NCBI GenBank assembly: GCA_019448385.1 | Contig: JAGTXO010000010.1 | Location: 186,001-250,000, forward strand | Source: Diacronema lutheri | Lineage: Eukaryota; Haptophyta; Pavlovophyceae; Pavlovales; Pavlovaceae | Length of the DNA: 64,000 bases | Direction: 5' to 3' | The notes under the pieces: model-generated | Database searches by the model: none | Told to the model about the DNA's origin: nothing | What the model saw: only the letters and a program-made list of their open reading frames with translations | Program-made: the position numbers and the translations under genes | Shown: piece after piece, positions 17,205 through 27,464 of the stretch | Position numbering within the stretch: the first letter of the stretch is position 1 | Layout: every line of letters starts with the position of its first letter

Positions 17205-20200
17205 TTATGTGCGGCCGTTTGCCGGCCGCGCGACACCGTCGGCGTCGCCGCCGCCCGCCGCCCCCGCCGCCGCTACCACCGCGCAGAGCGCGCCCGTGCT
17301 GGCGAGCACGGCGCTCGCCGCGCACGGCGCGGCGCGGCCGCCCGTGATGCCCGAGAAGCGGCCCGAGACGCCGGTGCGCTGCCGCGGCCCGCCCGCCTTA
17401 TCGCCGCCGAGCAGCCGCGTGGCGTTCGGCGTGGCCGGCCCAGGCGCGGCCGGCGCGGGCATGAGCTCGTTCATGCCGACGATGGGAACGACCGTGCCGG
17501 GCACGCGCGTGACGAGCGCCTCTTTGCCCGCGTGCCAGAAAATGGCGGGCCGGCCGCTCGCCTCGTCGACGCCGGCGTGCACCGGCGCGCCGGGCGGCTC
17601 GGCGGCGGGCGCGCCTGGCTCGGCGTCCGGCCACGGGATTGGCCCGAGCTCGGCCCACAGCTTGAGGAAGTGCAGGGAGGTCTCGACGTTCTCGAGCTTG
17701 GCCTCAAGCTGTGGCACCGTCGCCGAGACCGCGTCGAAGAGCGGCTGCACGATGAACTGGCAGAAGCCGATCTGCGACTTTGCGGGCGCGGGCACGCGTC
17801 GGTCCATGAAAGGCGCGACGGGCAGGCCCTTGGCGAGCTCGATGTCGCCCTGGTCGAAGAACTCCTGGAAGAGCCGCGGCAGCCATCGCTTGTACGCGCC
17901 CCATGTCTTTGATGGCGTCGCGACGTCCGCGAGGTGGACGAGCGTCGAGAGCTTGAGGTTGCGCTCGGCGGCACGCGCGAGGTCAAAGCCCTGGCTCTGC
18001 TGCGCAGAGAACTTGCCCAGGTTGTCGAAGTGGACTGCCATGTCGGTGGCGAGGATCGACTCGATGACGGTCTCGCGCACCGCCTTGCCCTCGTCCGCGC
18101 TCAGCTTGCCGAGCAGGTGCGGCTCGAACTCGGGCCGCGAGAGCAGGCGGATCGTCGTCGACGCGTGCATGTTCTCGAGCACCGACCGGTCGTTGTACAG
18201 CAGCGCGAGGTGCGCGCGCGACTGGACGCAGAACGCGTTGTTCTTGCCCGGGTGCGAGATGTCGTGGCAGATGGCCGCGAAGAGCATCGCGAAGATGTGC
18301 TCCTTGCCCAGCCCCTCGTCGACGCCGCCATGCCGGAGGAGCCAAAACGTCGAGTGCATCGCGTCGACGGCGTGCAGCAGGCAGTGGTAGGGCACCGAGT
18401 CGTAGTACGAGCGCTCGATCGCGTCGAGCAGCGAGGCGAAGACCACGTCGGGGATCGCGAGCGTGCGCAGCAGGTCGAACGACTCGAAGGCCGCGATCAT
18501 CGCAAAGGCCATCAAGCGCGAGCCGCATCGCTCGTATCCGGCGAAGATGCCTGGCAACCGGTCAGACTCGCCGACGCCATCGCCCGCCTTCCACTCGGTT
18601 TCAAATTCCCACGAGTGCATCCGCACGCGCACAAAGTCGAGCTGTTCGAGCTGCGCGCCGCCGCCGCCGCCGTCGCGGCGCGCGCGCGCGCGCATCGCGA
18701 CGGGCCGGTGGCCGCCGGTGAGCGCGCGCGCGCACGCACGCGCGCTCAGCACGCGCAGGGGCTCGCCGCGACGCGCGGCGCGGCGCGCGCGCACTTCGTC
18801 CGGCTTGAGGCCAAGGCCGGGCCTCGCGACGAGCAGCTCGACGAGCTCCGACTCGGTGCGGCCCGCCATCAGCTCGGCGAGCGGAGTCGACCGCGTGCCC
18901 GCACCGGGCAGCTTGAGCGCGCCCACCTCGCTCGCGCCGCGCCCGGCGCCGTCGAGGCCGGGCGGCGTGCCGGCGCGGCCGCTCGCGCCGCCGGCGCCGG
19001 CGCCGGCGCTAAGCGTCGGCTGCTGCCCCTTGGCCACCTCGTAGAAGAGCCACGACTTGAGGTCGGTGTCGAGCGTGGAGCCGGTGAGCTGCGAGTTCAA
19101 ATTGGGCGCGAACACGGACGAGGCGCCATTGAGCGAGAGCGCAATGCGCACCTGCGCGCGCGGGGAGGGGGGGGGGGGGGGGGGGGGGGGTCGCGTGTGG
19201 GACGCGGGCAGCTCAACGCACGGCGCGACGCGTCGCGACGCGGCGCGGCGCGCGCGGCGCGGCGCGACGCGGCACGCGCGGCAACGCGGCGCAACGCAAC
19301 GCAACGCGGCGCAACGCAACGCAACGCAACGCAACGCGGCGCAACGCGGCGCGGCGCGTCGATCGGCGCACCTCGTCGATCAGCGCGAGCTCCTCGGGCG
19401 AGAGGTCAAAGTTGGCGGCAATCTCGTCGAGGAGCGCCTGGATCTTGACGATCGGCGACTCGAGGTCGACGACCACCGCCGGCGCGCCGTCCGCGCCGGC
19501 GTCGTCGCCCAGCGCGGGCGCGCTGCTCGCGTCGCCGAAGCGGTGCGCGGGCAGCGGCTCGCCGTTCTCGCCCACGCTCGCGCCGCGCCGCGTGGGCGAC
19601 ATGGCGCCCGACGCGCGCGGCGACGAGGCGGACGTGCCGCGTATCGGCGAGCTGAGCCGCGCGCTCCTCCGGCCGTGCGAGAAGCGGTCACTGCGCTCCG
19701 CCGAACCGCACAACGCGCTCGATCTCGACTGCCGCAGATGCGACGTGCGCGCGACGCGCACCGACACGTCGGCACCGCCGCCGCCGCCGCCGACGCCGCC
19801 GCTGCTGATGGCGCTCGCCGCGGGCGTCGTGGTCGCCCGTCGGCCGCACGTTGCCCGCTCGCCCGCCGCCGTCTCGACGACCGACGCGACGCCGCCCGCC
19901 GGCAGGCTGCACAGGTCGCTCGCCCTCGACTGCGCGCCCGCGTTGCCGACCGTCGCAGTGCCGCCGAGCGCGCACGCGCGCACGGCCTGACCGCCAGCGC
20001 CGACGCCGTGGCCGAGCTCCTCGTCGCCGTCGGCGCCGCACGCGCCTCCGCCACCACGCCGCTCCCGCCCGCCGCCATCCTCGCCACCGCCAATGCCGCC
20101 GCCGCCGACACCGTCGGGCGCGCGGCGCGCGCCTCCGCCGAACGCGCTGGCGAGGACGCCTGACATCCGCGTCGACATGCGCTCGTGCGTAAAGCTGCCG

Positions 20201-21669
20201 CCCATGCCGGACGCCCGCCAGGCGGGGCGGAGCGCTTCCGCCTCGTGCGGCTCGTGCAGGTCGCGCACGAGGGTGGGCAGCGCGCCACTGCCGCCGCCGC
20301 CGCCGAGGGGGCTCGGCGGGTGCGGCGCGCCGTTCGCCATCGTCGCCGAATCGAGCTCGGCGGCCGCGCTCAGCTCGGCGTGCAGCTCGTCGTCGAGCGT
20401 GCGCAGGTGGGACTCGAGCAGGGAGAGCATCAAGAAGCCCTTGCGCGCCTCGTACTCGAGCGAGCGGCCGCCCCACGCGGAGACGAAGAGCGCGCAGCCA
20501 AAGATGAGCCCCGAGCGGATGAGCTGCACGTACCACGCGCCCGCCGTCGCCGAGTTGAGCGACGCCGTCGGCGCGACGCGCACGACTGCCGCGGTCCAGC
20601 CGACGAAGAGGAGGAGCCCGACGGCGACGCAGTAGAGCGACGAGGCGCGGAGCTGCAGCGAGTTGACGATCATCAGCAGCGAGAGCACCGGCACCTCCTC
20701 GGAGAAGAGCTCGCCCGAGAAGGCGGCGAACGCGATCACGAACGCGCCGGCCCAAACCGTACCGCCGTTCACGACCGCCTGGAAGTGCGACGCGTGCGCG
20801 CGGTGCGCGACGAGGGGTACGAGCGCGCAACCGGACGTGCCGATCGCCATGATGACCGCGTACCCGCGCCGCCGCGCCGCCGCGTCCGCCGAGTCGGGCA
20901 CGATCTCGATGATCGCCCACACGCCGACGGCGATCGCGATCACAGTCGCGATCACGAACGTGATCCACACGCGTGGCATGGTGAGCTGCTTGGTCGCCTT
21001 CTGCCATGACACCTCAAACTGCGGCATGGTGAGGAAGGCCGTCGGCGCAAGGCAGTGCCGCTCGCCGATCACGACCGCGTGCTCGCTCTCCGCCACGCCC
21101 GTGTACCGCGCGCTCGGCCGCTTACCGTCCGCCGGCCGGATCTGCGCGCCGCCCGGCGTGAGCGCGCGCAGCCCCTGGATGATGCCGTGCAGCTCGCCGA
21201 TGCGCGCGACCGCCTCGGCAGCGGCGGCCGCCGCCGCCGCGTCGGCGACCGCGCGCGAGATGCGGCGCCCGTGCGAGCCGCGCTGCGCCGTCGCCACGCC
21301 GGCGCCGATGGCGACGCGCTTCTTGCGCAGCACCTGCACGGCTGACATGGCCGTCGCCGCCTTGCCGACGGAGCCAGCGCCGCCGACGCCCGCGGCCAGG
21401 CGGGCGAACGGCGCGCTCGGCGAGCCGTCCGCCGCGCGCGAGAGCGGCGCCTGGATCGTGACGAGCCGGCTCGCCGGCGTGCGGGCCGGCGCCGACGGCT
21501 CGCCGGACGCGCCCGGCGGCGGCAGCGGCGCGCCGAGCGGTGCGGAGCGCGGCGCGTTCGCCGGCGCCGACGGGCCCTGCGCGAACGACGACGCCTGCGC
21601 ACCCGCCGCGCGCGCCGACGTCGCCGCGCCCTCCGGCTCTTCAGCCCCTTCCGCGTGCACCGCGACCAT
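17205..21669 (-). CDS. Membrane-anchored class I cyclic-nucleotide phosphodiesterase
   Basis: Exons 21669-19372, 19151-18795 and 18650-17205, all phase 0, give 1,366 residues. The N-terminal about 230 residues are low-complexity and polar. Six hydrophobic helices follow (WITFVIATVIAIAVGVWAII through LIFGCALFVSAW), then a long disordered Ser/Gly-rich linker. The C-terminal half is a PDE catalytic domain: YHCLLHAVDAMH, the signature HDISHPGKNNAF (exact match to HDxxHxGxxN), TDMAVHFDNL, and LVHLADVATPSK. It should hydrolyse cAMP and/or cGMP beneath a membrane; specificity cannot be read. The linker carries repeats such as STRMSGVLASAFGG. Intron 1 includes GCAACGCAAC simple repeats and a 24-nt G run at 19167-19190. 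The 3' end is convergent with the tRNA-like gene, 50 bp away. Confidence 0.9.
19167..19190. repeat. Poly-G tract (24 nt); poly-C in the sense of the phosphodiesterase gene
   Basis: Lies in intron 1 (19152-19371) of the phosphodiesterase gene. In the gene's sense it is a C run ending about 15 nt before the acceptor GCGCAG at 19152, i.e. at the polypyrimidine-tract position. An adjoining stretch (about 19250-19345) is built of GCAAC/GCGGC units. Confidence 0.9.
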
Positions 21670-21740
21670 TGGGGCCACCTCGGCCTCTGCTGCGAAACCG
21701 ACCGAGCCTGGGCGTTCCTAAATACGACGACTTGTTACTC

Positions 21741-21755
21741 ATTGGTCATTGGTGG
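21741..21755 (-). promoter_or_regulatory. Paired CCAAT boxes upstream of the phosphodiesterase gene
   Basis: On the minus strand the sequence reads CCACCAATGACCAATG, two CCAAT pentamers 9 bp apart, 72-86 bp upstream of the phosphodiesterase ATG (21669). CCAAT boxes at this distance are typical NF-Y sites in eukaryotes. This is a motif match only. The rest of the 248-bp gap (21670-21917) shows nothing else I can name. Confidence 0.35.
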
Positions 21756-21917
21756 AGTACGCCGTTGCGTCCGTCGATCACGAGTGTTAAGGGAACTTTC
21801 CGAATCACTCGTCTTGTTCTTTCGGCCGCGGCCGCCCCAGTCAAATCGTCGAGCGCCAGCGAAACGACAACAGGTCCACAGCGGCCGGCGGCGGCGCGGC
21901 CAGTCAGTCTGTTTGGC

Positions 21918-23574
21918 TCACGGCTCGGCCCGCGGGCGCTTGCACGCGCCAAGCCGCGCGTCAATGTCGCCGAAGCGTCGAAAGAAGGCGGTGAGCAGCG
22001 CGTGGCAGTGCGTCAGGTCCTGCGCGCCCATCATCTCGCGGCACGAGTGCATCGAAAGCTGCGGCATCCCGACGTCCGCGCACCGCACGCCGAGCCGCTC
22101 GGAGATGATCGGGCCGATCGTCGAGCCGCACGCGCAGTCGTTCCTCACGACGAACTCCTGCGTCGGGCAGCCGGCCAGCCGGCCGAGCTCGCGCACCACG
22201 AACGACGTCACGCTGTCCGTTGCGTAACGCCTGCGGGCGCGCACAACGCGGCGCTCGGGGCTGAGAGCTGCGCGCGCGCGCCCGGCGCGCCGCGCGCGCG
22301 CGCGCGCAGCGCACAGGTTTGCGTTGGTCTTGATCACGCAGCCCTTGCCCATCAGCGGCCGGTGGCCCGCCTCGTGCTTGGACTGTGCGCACGCATCGCG
22401 CGGCGGGCGCGAGCACCGCTTAGCGCGCGCGCCCTCGCCGCGCGGTGCGCGCGGCGCGCGCCATCGCGCGCGAACTCACGCGGTAGTTTGGGTGCACGGC
22501 GTGCGCGTTGTCGAGCGAGATGAGGAAGGAGGCGCGGAGCGAGCGGAGCGCGAGCTCGCCCTTGGGCAACACGCCCAGCGCCTCGCCGACGCGCGAGATG
22601 GCCTCCTCCATCACGGGCCCGCCCGCGCCGGTCGCCGACGCCGACCCGACCTCCTCGTGGTCGAAGAGCGCCACGCAGCGCACGCCGCGCTCGTCGTCGA
22701 GGCGGCCATCGGCGCACGCGTCGATCAGCGCCTCGAGCGCGACGAACGTGCTCGCCAGGTTGTCCAACCGGCCGCCGCTCACAAACTCGCCGCGCGCGCC
22801 CGCGAGCGCGGGCGGCTGCGCGTCGAAGAGCGTCAGATCGTGAGAAGCAATGGACGCTGCCGGCACGCGCAGCTGCTCGGCGAGGAGGGCGAGGAGCTCG
22901 GGCTCCTGCGCCGCGCTGAATGGGTCGGGCGCATCCTCGGATGCGCCCGCGCCCGCGCCCGCGCCCGCGGACGGCGGCGCGGGCGCGGCGCAGAGCACGG
23001 GGATCAGGTGTGTCTCCTTGTTCGGCGCAAAGCTCTCGCGCTCGGCGGCGGTCTGCAGGTGGATGCAGAGCGAGGGCACGCGGAGGACGGGCGCGTGGAT
23101 CGCGACCAACCGCTTCTCGAGCGCGCCGTCAGCGCTGCGCACGAGCACGAGCCCGCCGATCCCGAGGTCACGGTCGAACCAAGTGTGCCACAGCCCGCCG
23201 CCGTACGTGCACACGGCGAGCTGCGTCAGCCCCTCGGCGGCGGACGACTTGGTGAGCGGCTTGGCCTTGAGCGCGGGCGAATCAGTGTGCGCGCCCACCA
23301 CCTTGAACGGCCCACCGGCCGCGTACTTGCTCCCCACTGCGAACGCGACGAGCGTCGAGTCGGAGCGCGTGTAAAAGTACTTGCCGCCGGGCGTGATCGC
23401 GCCAGCCCATTGCGCGCTCTCGTCGAGCGCGACGAAGCCGGCGCGCTCGAGCATCTGCGAGCCGATCGCAACGGCGTGGAACGGCGTCACCGCCGCCGTC
23501 AGAAAGTTGACGAAGCGCAGCGCGCGCTCGCGCGCGCCCCCGTCCGAGTCGGCAGGCCGCGCGTTCTCCTTCAT
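21918..23574 (-). CDS. DNPEP: Aspartyl aminopeptidase (M18 family)
   Basis: Exons 23574-22480, 22382-22315 and 22230-21918 give 491 residues. The joins restore the family sequences AVHPNY...SKHEAGH and VIKTNANL-RYATDS (compare NANQRYATD). M18 metal and catalytic residues are visible: His in VVGAHTDSPALK, Asp in SGGRLDNLAS, Glu-Glu in ALFDHEEVGS, Asp/His in SLDNAHAVHPNY, and the C-terminal SMHSCREM. The enzyme is a cytosolic dodecameric zinc aminopeptidase that removes N-terminal Asp or Glu. Length is normal for the family (about 475-490 residues). Donors are GTGAGT and GTGCGC. It is divergent from the DUF616 gene with as little as 23 bp between the ATGs. Confidence 0.95.
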
Positions 23575-23597
23575 CGCTCGCGGGGGTCGCGCCAGCG

Positions 23598-24731
23598 ATG
23601 GCGGTGGGCACGGCGGGGATGGTGCTCACGCCGTCGTCCGGCGCCTCCTGCGATAGCTTCCACGGGTGCCCGACGATGGCCGACCGGAACCGCACGTACG
23701 CGCTCGCGCAGATGTGCGCGCTGCGGCGCTGGCCCGAGCAGTCGGCGACAGCGCGCGCGTGCGCGGCGATGGGCGTGGGCACATCGCTCGATGCGCCCGA
23801 GCAGTCGGGCGAGCGCGCCTATTGCGGCTTTGGCTCGCCTCGCGCGCGCGCGTGGCTCGGCGGGGTGCATCGCGCGGCCGATGGGTGCGCGATCGTGCTC
23901 TTTACCGTCATCGTCGGCTCGAGCGACACGCTCGCGCCGTTCCCAGCCGACGAGCACTCTGGCGGCGCGGAGACCGTCTGCGCGATCGCGCTCGTCGACG
24001 CTCCGCAGCTCGCCGCGGGCGCGAACGCGACGCGCGCTCTTCCAACATTTGATACGGGCCCGCCCAGCTGGCGGCGCGTGGCGCTACCGGCCGAGCGCAT
24101 CTCCGCAAGCCCCGGGCGCACCGCCCACGCATTCAAGGCATCGATGCTCGCGCTCTTCCCGAGGGCTGAATGGGTCGTCTACGCGGACGCAAAAACAGTG
24201 CTCCGCTTACCGCCGCGCGCGCTGGTGCGCCGCCTCGCGGCGTTGACCGCGCTTCCGCTCATCGTCTTCCAGCACCCGTGGAACACCTCGCCCGAGCTCG
24301 AGGCGCACTACTCGCGCGTGCGCGTGCGCTTCCAGCGGAGGCCGGCGTGGCGGCAGGACGTGGCGGACATCACGCGCGCAGAGGCGCGCTACCGCAAGGA
24401 GGGCGCCTACAACAACCAGCCGGGCATGCTGGATGCCTTTGTGGTCGCCCAACAGCGCGCGCCGGCAGCCGCGATGCTCGCCGGCCGCACGCGCGCGACC
24501 GGCCACGAGCCGCCCACGCCTCGGGCCGTGCTGCAGGCATTTGAGTGCGCGTGGTTCTGCGAGATCTGGCTCCTCTCCATGAGCGAGCAAGTGTCGTTTT
24601 ACTACACACTCGACACGCTCGGCGCGCGCCGGCACTCGTTTGTCGTGCCCACGGCGCTGTACAACCGCAACGAGCTCGACAAGCTCGGCAAACGCCAGCA
24701 GTGGTTCGACGTGCAGAAGCACACCGCGTAG
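23598..24731 (+). CDS. DUF616/TOD1-MUCI70-like glycosyltransferase-type protein
   Basis: 377 residues if the first ATG is used. A later ATG (MADRNRTYALAQ, about 23676) is possible and would enlarge the 23-bp spacer to DNPEP. The pattern fits DUF616 proteins of plants and algae: a first strand VLFTVIVGSSDTL, an Arg-Arg plus Phe-Lys region (TAHAFKASMLALFP), the DxK-like motif WVVYADAKTVLRL, VFQHPW, then YNNQPGMLDAF and WFCEIWLLSMSEQVSFYY. In Arabidopsis such proteins (MUCI70, TOD1) are Golgi enzymes involved in pectin and mucilage or in ceramide metabolism. No clear N-terminal anchor is seen, so the true start may lie elsewhere. Activity is uncertain. Its stop is 12 bp before a 63-nt G run. Confidence 0.72.
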   Translation: MAVGTAGMVLTPSSGASCDSFHGCPTMADRNRTYALAQMCALRRWPEQSATARACAAMGVGTSLDAPEQSGERAYCGFGSPRARAWLGGVHRAADGCAIVLFTVIVGSSDTLAPFPADEHSGGAETVCAIALVDAPQLAAGANATRALPTFDTGPPSWRRVALPAERISASPGRTAHAFKASMLALFPRAEWVVYADAKTVLRLPPRALVRRLAALTALPLIVFQHPWNTSPELEAHYSRVRVRFQRRPAWRQDVADITRAEARYRKEGAYNNQPGMLDAFVVAQQRAPAAAMLAGRTRATGHEPPTPRAVLQAFECAWFCEIWLLSMSEQVSFYYTLDTLGARRHSFVVPTALYNRNELDKLGKRQQWFDVQKHTA

Positions 24732-24740
24732 TCTCTTGCA

Positions 24741-24743
<3 letters not shown>

Positions 24744-24806
<63 letters not shown>
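24744..24806. repeat. 63-nt uninterrupted poly-G tract
   Basis: Sixty-three consecutive G between the convergent DUF616 (stop 24731) and HYPK (stop 24898) genes, by far the longest homopolymer in the window. Exact length may be affected by sequencing or assembly. Confidence 0.9.
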
Positions 24807-24808
<2 letters not shown>

Positions 24809-24897
24809 GCGTCTCGGCTGCTCGAGGCGTGCGGCTCACCGACACACGCTTTCTGACTCGTTGTTGTCGCTGAAAGGGGAAAAATAATGCCATGCGA

Positions 24898-25789
24898 TCA
24901 GCTCGCGAGCATCGCGGTGAGCGCGGCGGTGAGGTCGCCGCGCTGCTCACGTAGCTTGCGCTCAGCGGCAGCCTTATCCACCTCGAACTCGGCCATGAGC
25001 ACCGCCACGTCCGCCTGCTCCGGCCGTGTGCCCGGCCGACGGGTCAGGCAGCAGGCGCGTCGCGGCGCGGTCGCAACGAGCGGGCACGAGCCGTAAGCAG
25101 GTGCGCGATTGCACGTGTCCGGAATGCGTCCGGAATGCGTCGGTATCGCCCAAAGAACGCGTGCGTCGACACAGGCGCAGAGGGCGGCGCAGACGAGTGG
25201 CGCTCCAGTCAACGGCGGCGCAGGCCACGTCGCGCACGCGCGGGGACCGCCGTCGCCGTCGTGCCAGCCACCACGCGCGACGCGCGCTGGGCAGTGAGCG
25301 GGATGGGGCGCGCGGTGCACACCTGATCGATCGTTACCGCCGCAAGCTCACGCTCGCGCGCAGCGTCGGCGAGCGAGTCCTCCGACGCCTCGCCGCTGCC
25401 AAGCATGGCCGCCATCGCCTGCTGCGCCTTGGAGGCGTCCTGCGCACGCCGCAGCGTCGCGTCCGGGTGCCGCCGGGATCCACGTCGGCGCGCGACAGCG
25501 CGCCGGCACGGCGCGAGAAAGAGGGAGATACGCGGCACGACCACCTTGGCGCTCAGCGTCGGGAACGGGCGCAGGGGGCGTGGGCACGAGGCGCGGCCAC
25601 CCGGTGCCCCCGCCGCGCGCGCCGGGCAGGCGCGAGGACGGGATGGCAGGCGCAAGGGCATGCGCGTGCCATCTCGCGCGCCTCCACATAGTCGGTCACG
25701 GTGTCCAGGTCCTTATTCTGCTTGCCACCCTCCCCCTTGGCCTTGGCCTCCGTCTCCTGCTCGTCGACCACCTCTCCCTCGGCCGCCAT
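24898..25789 (-). CDS. HYPK: HYPK, NatA-associated chaperone-like protein
   Basis: Exons 25789-25670, 25439-25323 and 25014-24898 give 117 residues, close to the usual 120-130. The product parallels human HYPK along its length: acidic N-terminus, VTDYVEAREM, a helix QQAMAAMLGSG, ARERELAAVTID, and a C-terminal UBA-like domain (VLMAEFEVDKAAAERKLRE, LTAALTAML). HYPK binds the Naa10-Naa15 N-acetyltransferase on the ribosome and tunes its activity. All introns are phase 0. Intron 1 must use a GC donor (GAGATG|GCACGC) because no GT lies in the homologous interval; its acceptor is GCGCAG. Intron 2 is GTGTGC...GAGCAG. It is divergent from the SNF2-like gene across 96 bp. Confidence 0.92.
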
Positions 25790-25885
25790 CGCAGAACCAC
25801 GTCGAGGCGCGCCAAACCTCCGGTCTACTACAGAGGCCTTGACCCGGACGGGTTGGATTGGGTTGTTGGACGGCCGCGCGGTGCA

Positions 25886-27070
25886 ATGCGGGGCGCGCCG
25901 CCGCAGCGCGGGGAGTACAAGTGCGGCCGTTGCGGCCAATGGAAGCGCGGTCACACGTGCTTGTGGCCGGCGGCACGCAAGGCGCCACCTACTGCCGCAA
26001 GAAGCGCGCGCGCGGCGCACAGCATCGCCGACGCGGGTCTGGTCGCGGCACGGGCGCAGCCGCGCGCGGCGCTCTGCGCGCGCGCACCCGAGGTGTGCGC
26101 GCTGCCACCGACGCTCGGCCATTTTTTCGCGCCACGCCCTACGAGCCGCGCGGACGAGGTGCTCGCGGCGCACTGGGCGCACCTCGGCCTCGTCTCAACG
26201 TCGCTCGGCGCCGAGCTCGAGCGGCACGGCGCAGCGCAGAGCGGCGCGCCTCTCGCGCTCCCGCCCGATTTCAACGTGGAGGCGCTGGATGCGCGCCAAG
26301 TTGACGACGCGCGCTGGCTGCTCGCGCTCTTTGAGCGCGGCAGGAGCGGCGTGCTCTGCGCGGAGCGCGGCGCAACGCGCCTCGTCGGCTGCGTGCGCGG
26401 CGCGAGCATGGCGCAGACAATCGCGTGCATCGCGGCGCTACGCGAGCGCGGCACGCGTGGGCCGGTGCTCGTGTGCGCGCCGCTGTCCACGCTCGGCGAG
26501 TGGGCAGCGGCGTTCAGCCGGTTCGCGCCGTCCGTGTCCGTGGTCTGCTCTTGCGCTCTGCCCCATGCGGGCGGCGTCGAGACCGCGTCGCCGCCGCGCG
26601 CCGCAGCCGAGGCGGGGCTCGGCTCGGGGTGCGACGCCGTCATGCTGCTCGCACACAGCGGCGCGTGCGACGAGGCGCGCACGCTCCGCTCCGTGCCCTG
26701 GGCGCTGAGCGTCGTCGATGCGGCCGGCCACGCGGAGTGGGCGCACGTCGTCGGCCTCGTGCGGCGCGTGAGGCGGCTGCATCTCGGGCGGGCGCACGGC
26801 TACAACGGCACGTGCACCTTTGTGCTCGCGCACCGACCGCCGCCCCTCAGCCTGCCGGTGCTGTGCTCGCTGCGTCGGCTCCTCCTGCTGCCGCTCGGCG
26901 ACGACGACTTTGACATGCTCGTCGTACGAGCGGGACGCGACGCGCGTCTCGCCGACGGGCTGCGCGCCATGCTCGGACCGTTCATCCGAGACAGCCGCGC
27001 GCGCGTCGAACGCGTGCGCCTCGAGCCGATCTCGCACCTCGACGCGCGGTACGTCGCAACGCCGCGCTGA
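25886..27070 (+). CDS. Degenerate SNF2-like protein with N-terminal zinc-knuckle motif
   Basis: 394 residues from the ATG at 25886. Near the N-terminus is YKCGRCGQWKRGHTC, a CxxC...HxC knuckle of the kind seen in many protist nuclear proteins. Residues about 130-290 follow the SNF2 ATPase N-lobe in outline: a 'Q-motif' region (RQVDDARWLLALFERGRSGV), LCAERG where DEMG is usual, MAQTIACIAALRE, motif Ia GPVLVCAPLSTLGEWAAAF, and WALSVVDAAGHAEWAHV where DEAH is expected. The Walker A GKT and the DEAH acids are both missing, so ATP hydrolysis is very unlikely. No C-lobe is present. It is either a pseudo-ATPase adaptor or a relic, but the uninterrupted frame argues for expression. Confidence 0.62.
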   Translation: MRGAPPQRGEYKCGRCGQWKRGHTCLWPAARKAPPTAARSARAAHSIADAGLVAARAQPRAALCARAPEVCALPPTLGHFFAPRPTSRADEVLAAHWAHLGLVSTSLGAELERHGAAQSGAPLALPPDFNVEALDARQVDDARWLLALFERGRSGVLCAERGATRLVGCVRGASMAQTIACIAALRERGTRGPVLVCAPLSTLGEWAAAFSRFAPSVSVVCSCALPHAGGVETASPPRAAAEAGLGSGCDAVMLLAHSGACDEARTLRSVPWALSVVDAAGHAEWAHVVGLVRRVRRLHLGRAHGYNGTCTFVLAHRPPPLSLPVLCSLRRLLLLPLGDDDFDMLVVRAGRDARLADGLRAMLGPFIRDSRARVERVRLEPISHLDARYVATPR

Positions 27071-27464
27071 CGTTGCGCGTTGCGACGAGCGCGGCCGTCG
27101 CGACGGTTGAGATCGAGTGCACTGCCGGCAGCTGCTTTGCGCGCGGCATCGGTGGCGCGCAATTGAGATCGCCCTTCAACATCGCTCCAAAGTCCACGAC
27201 AGCCGCCGCGAGCGATTCGGCTCGTGCCACAGCCATTTTTTGCGGGTGGCGGTGTTGCTGTCAGTGACCGAGCACGTCACGACGGGCTCAATCTTCTTCC
27301 GCAAGGACCAGGACGTCAGCGCGGGGTTGCCTTCCAGGACGTCGGCCTGGAAGGCAATGTGAACCATGACGTCACATGGGGGGGTTGTCGCCGTCGCACC
27401 ACGGCACTTTTGACCGGTGCGCACAAAACAGAGATCCGCGCGCGCCCCGTCGCCATCCCTCCGC
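27071..27464. other. Intergenic region between convergent genes
   Basis: 394 bp between the SNF2-like stop and the stop of the next minus-strand gene. Apart from the 12-bp-stem hairpin at 27327-27357 I see no gene or repeat. Confidence 0.5.
27327..27357. terminator. 12-bp perfect hairpin between convergent genes
   Basis: TTGCCTTCCAGG (27327-27338) and CCTGGAAGGCAA (27346-27357) flank a 7-nt loop (ACGTCGG). This is the strongest simple hairpin in the window apart from 16965-17010. A 3'-end role is inferred. Confidence 0.42.
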
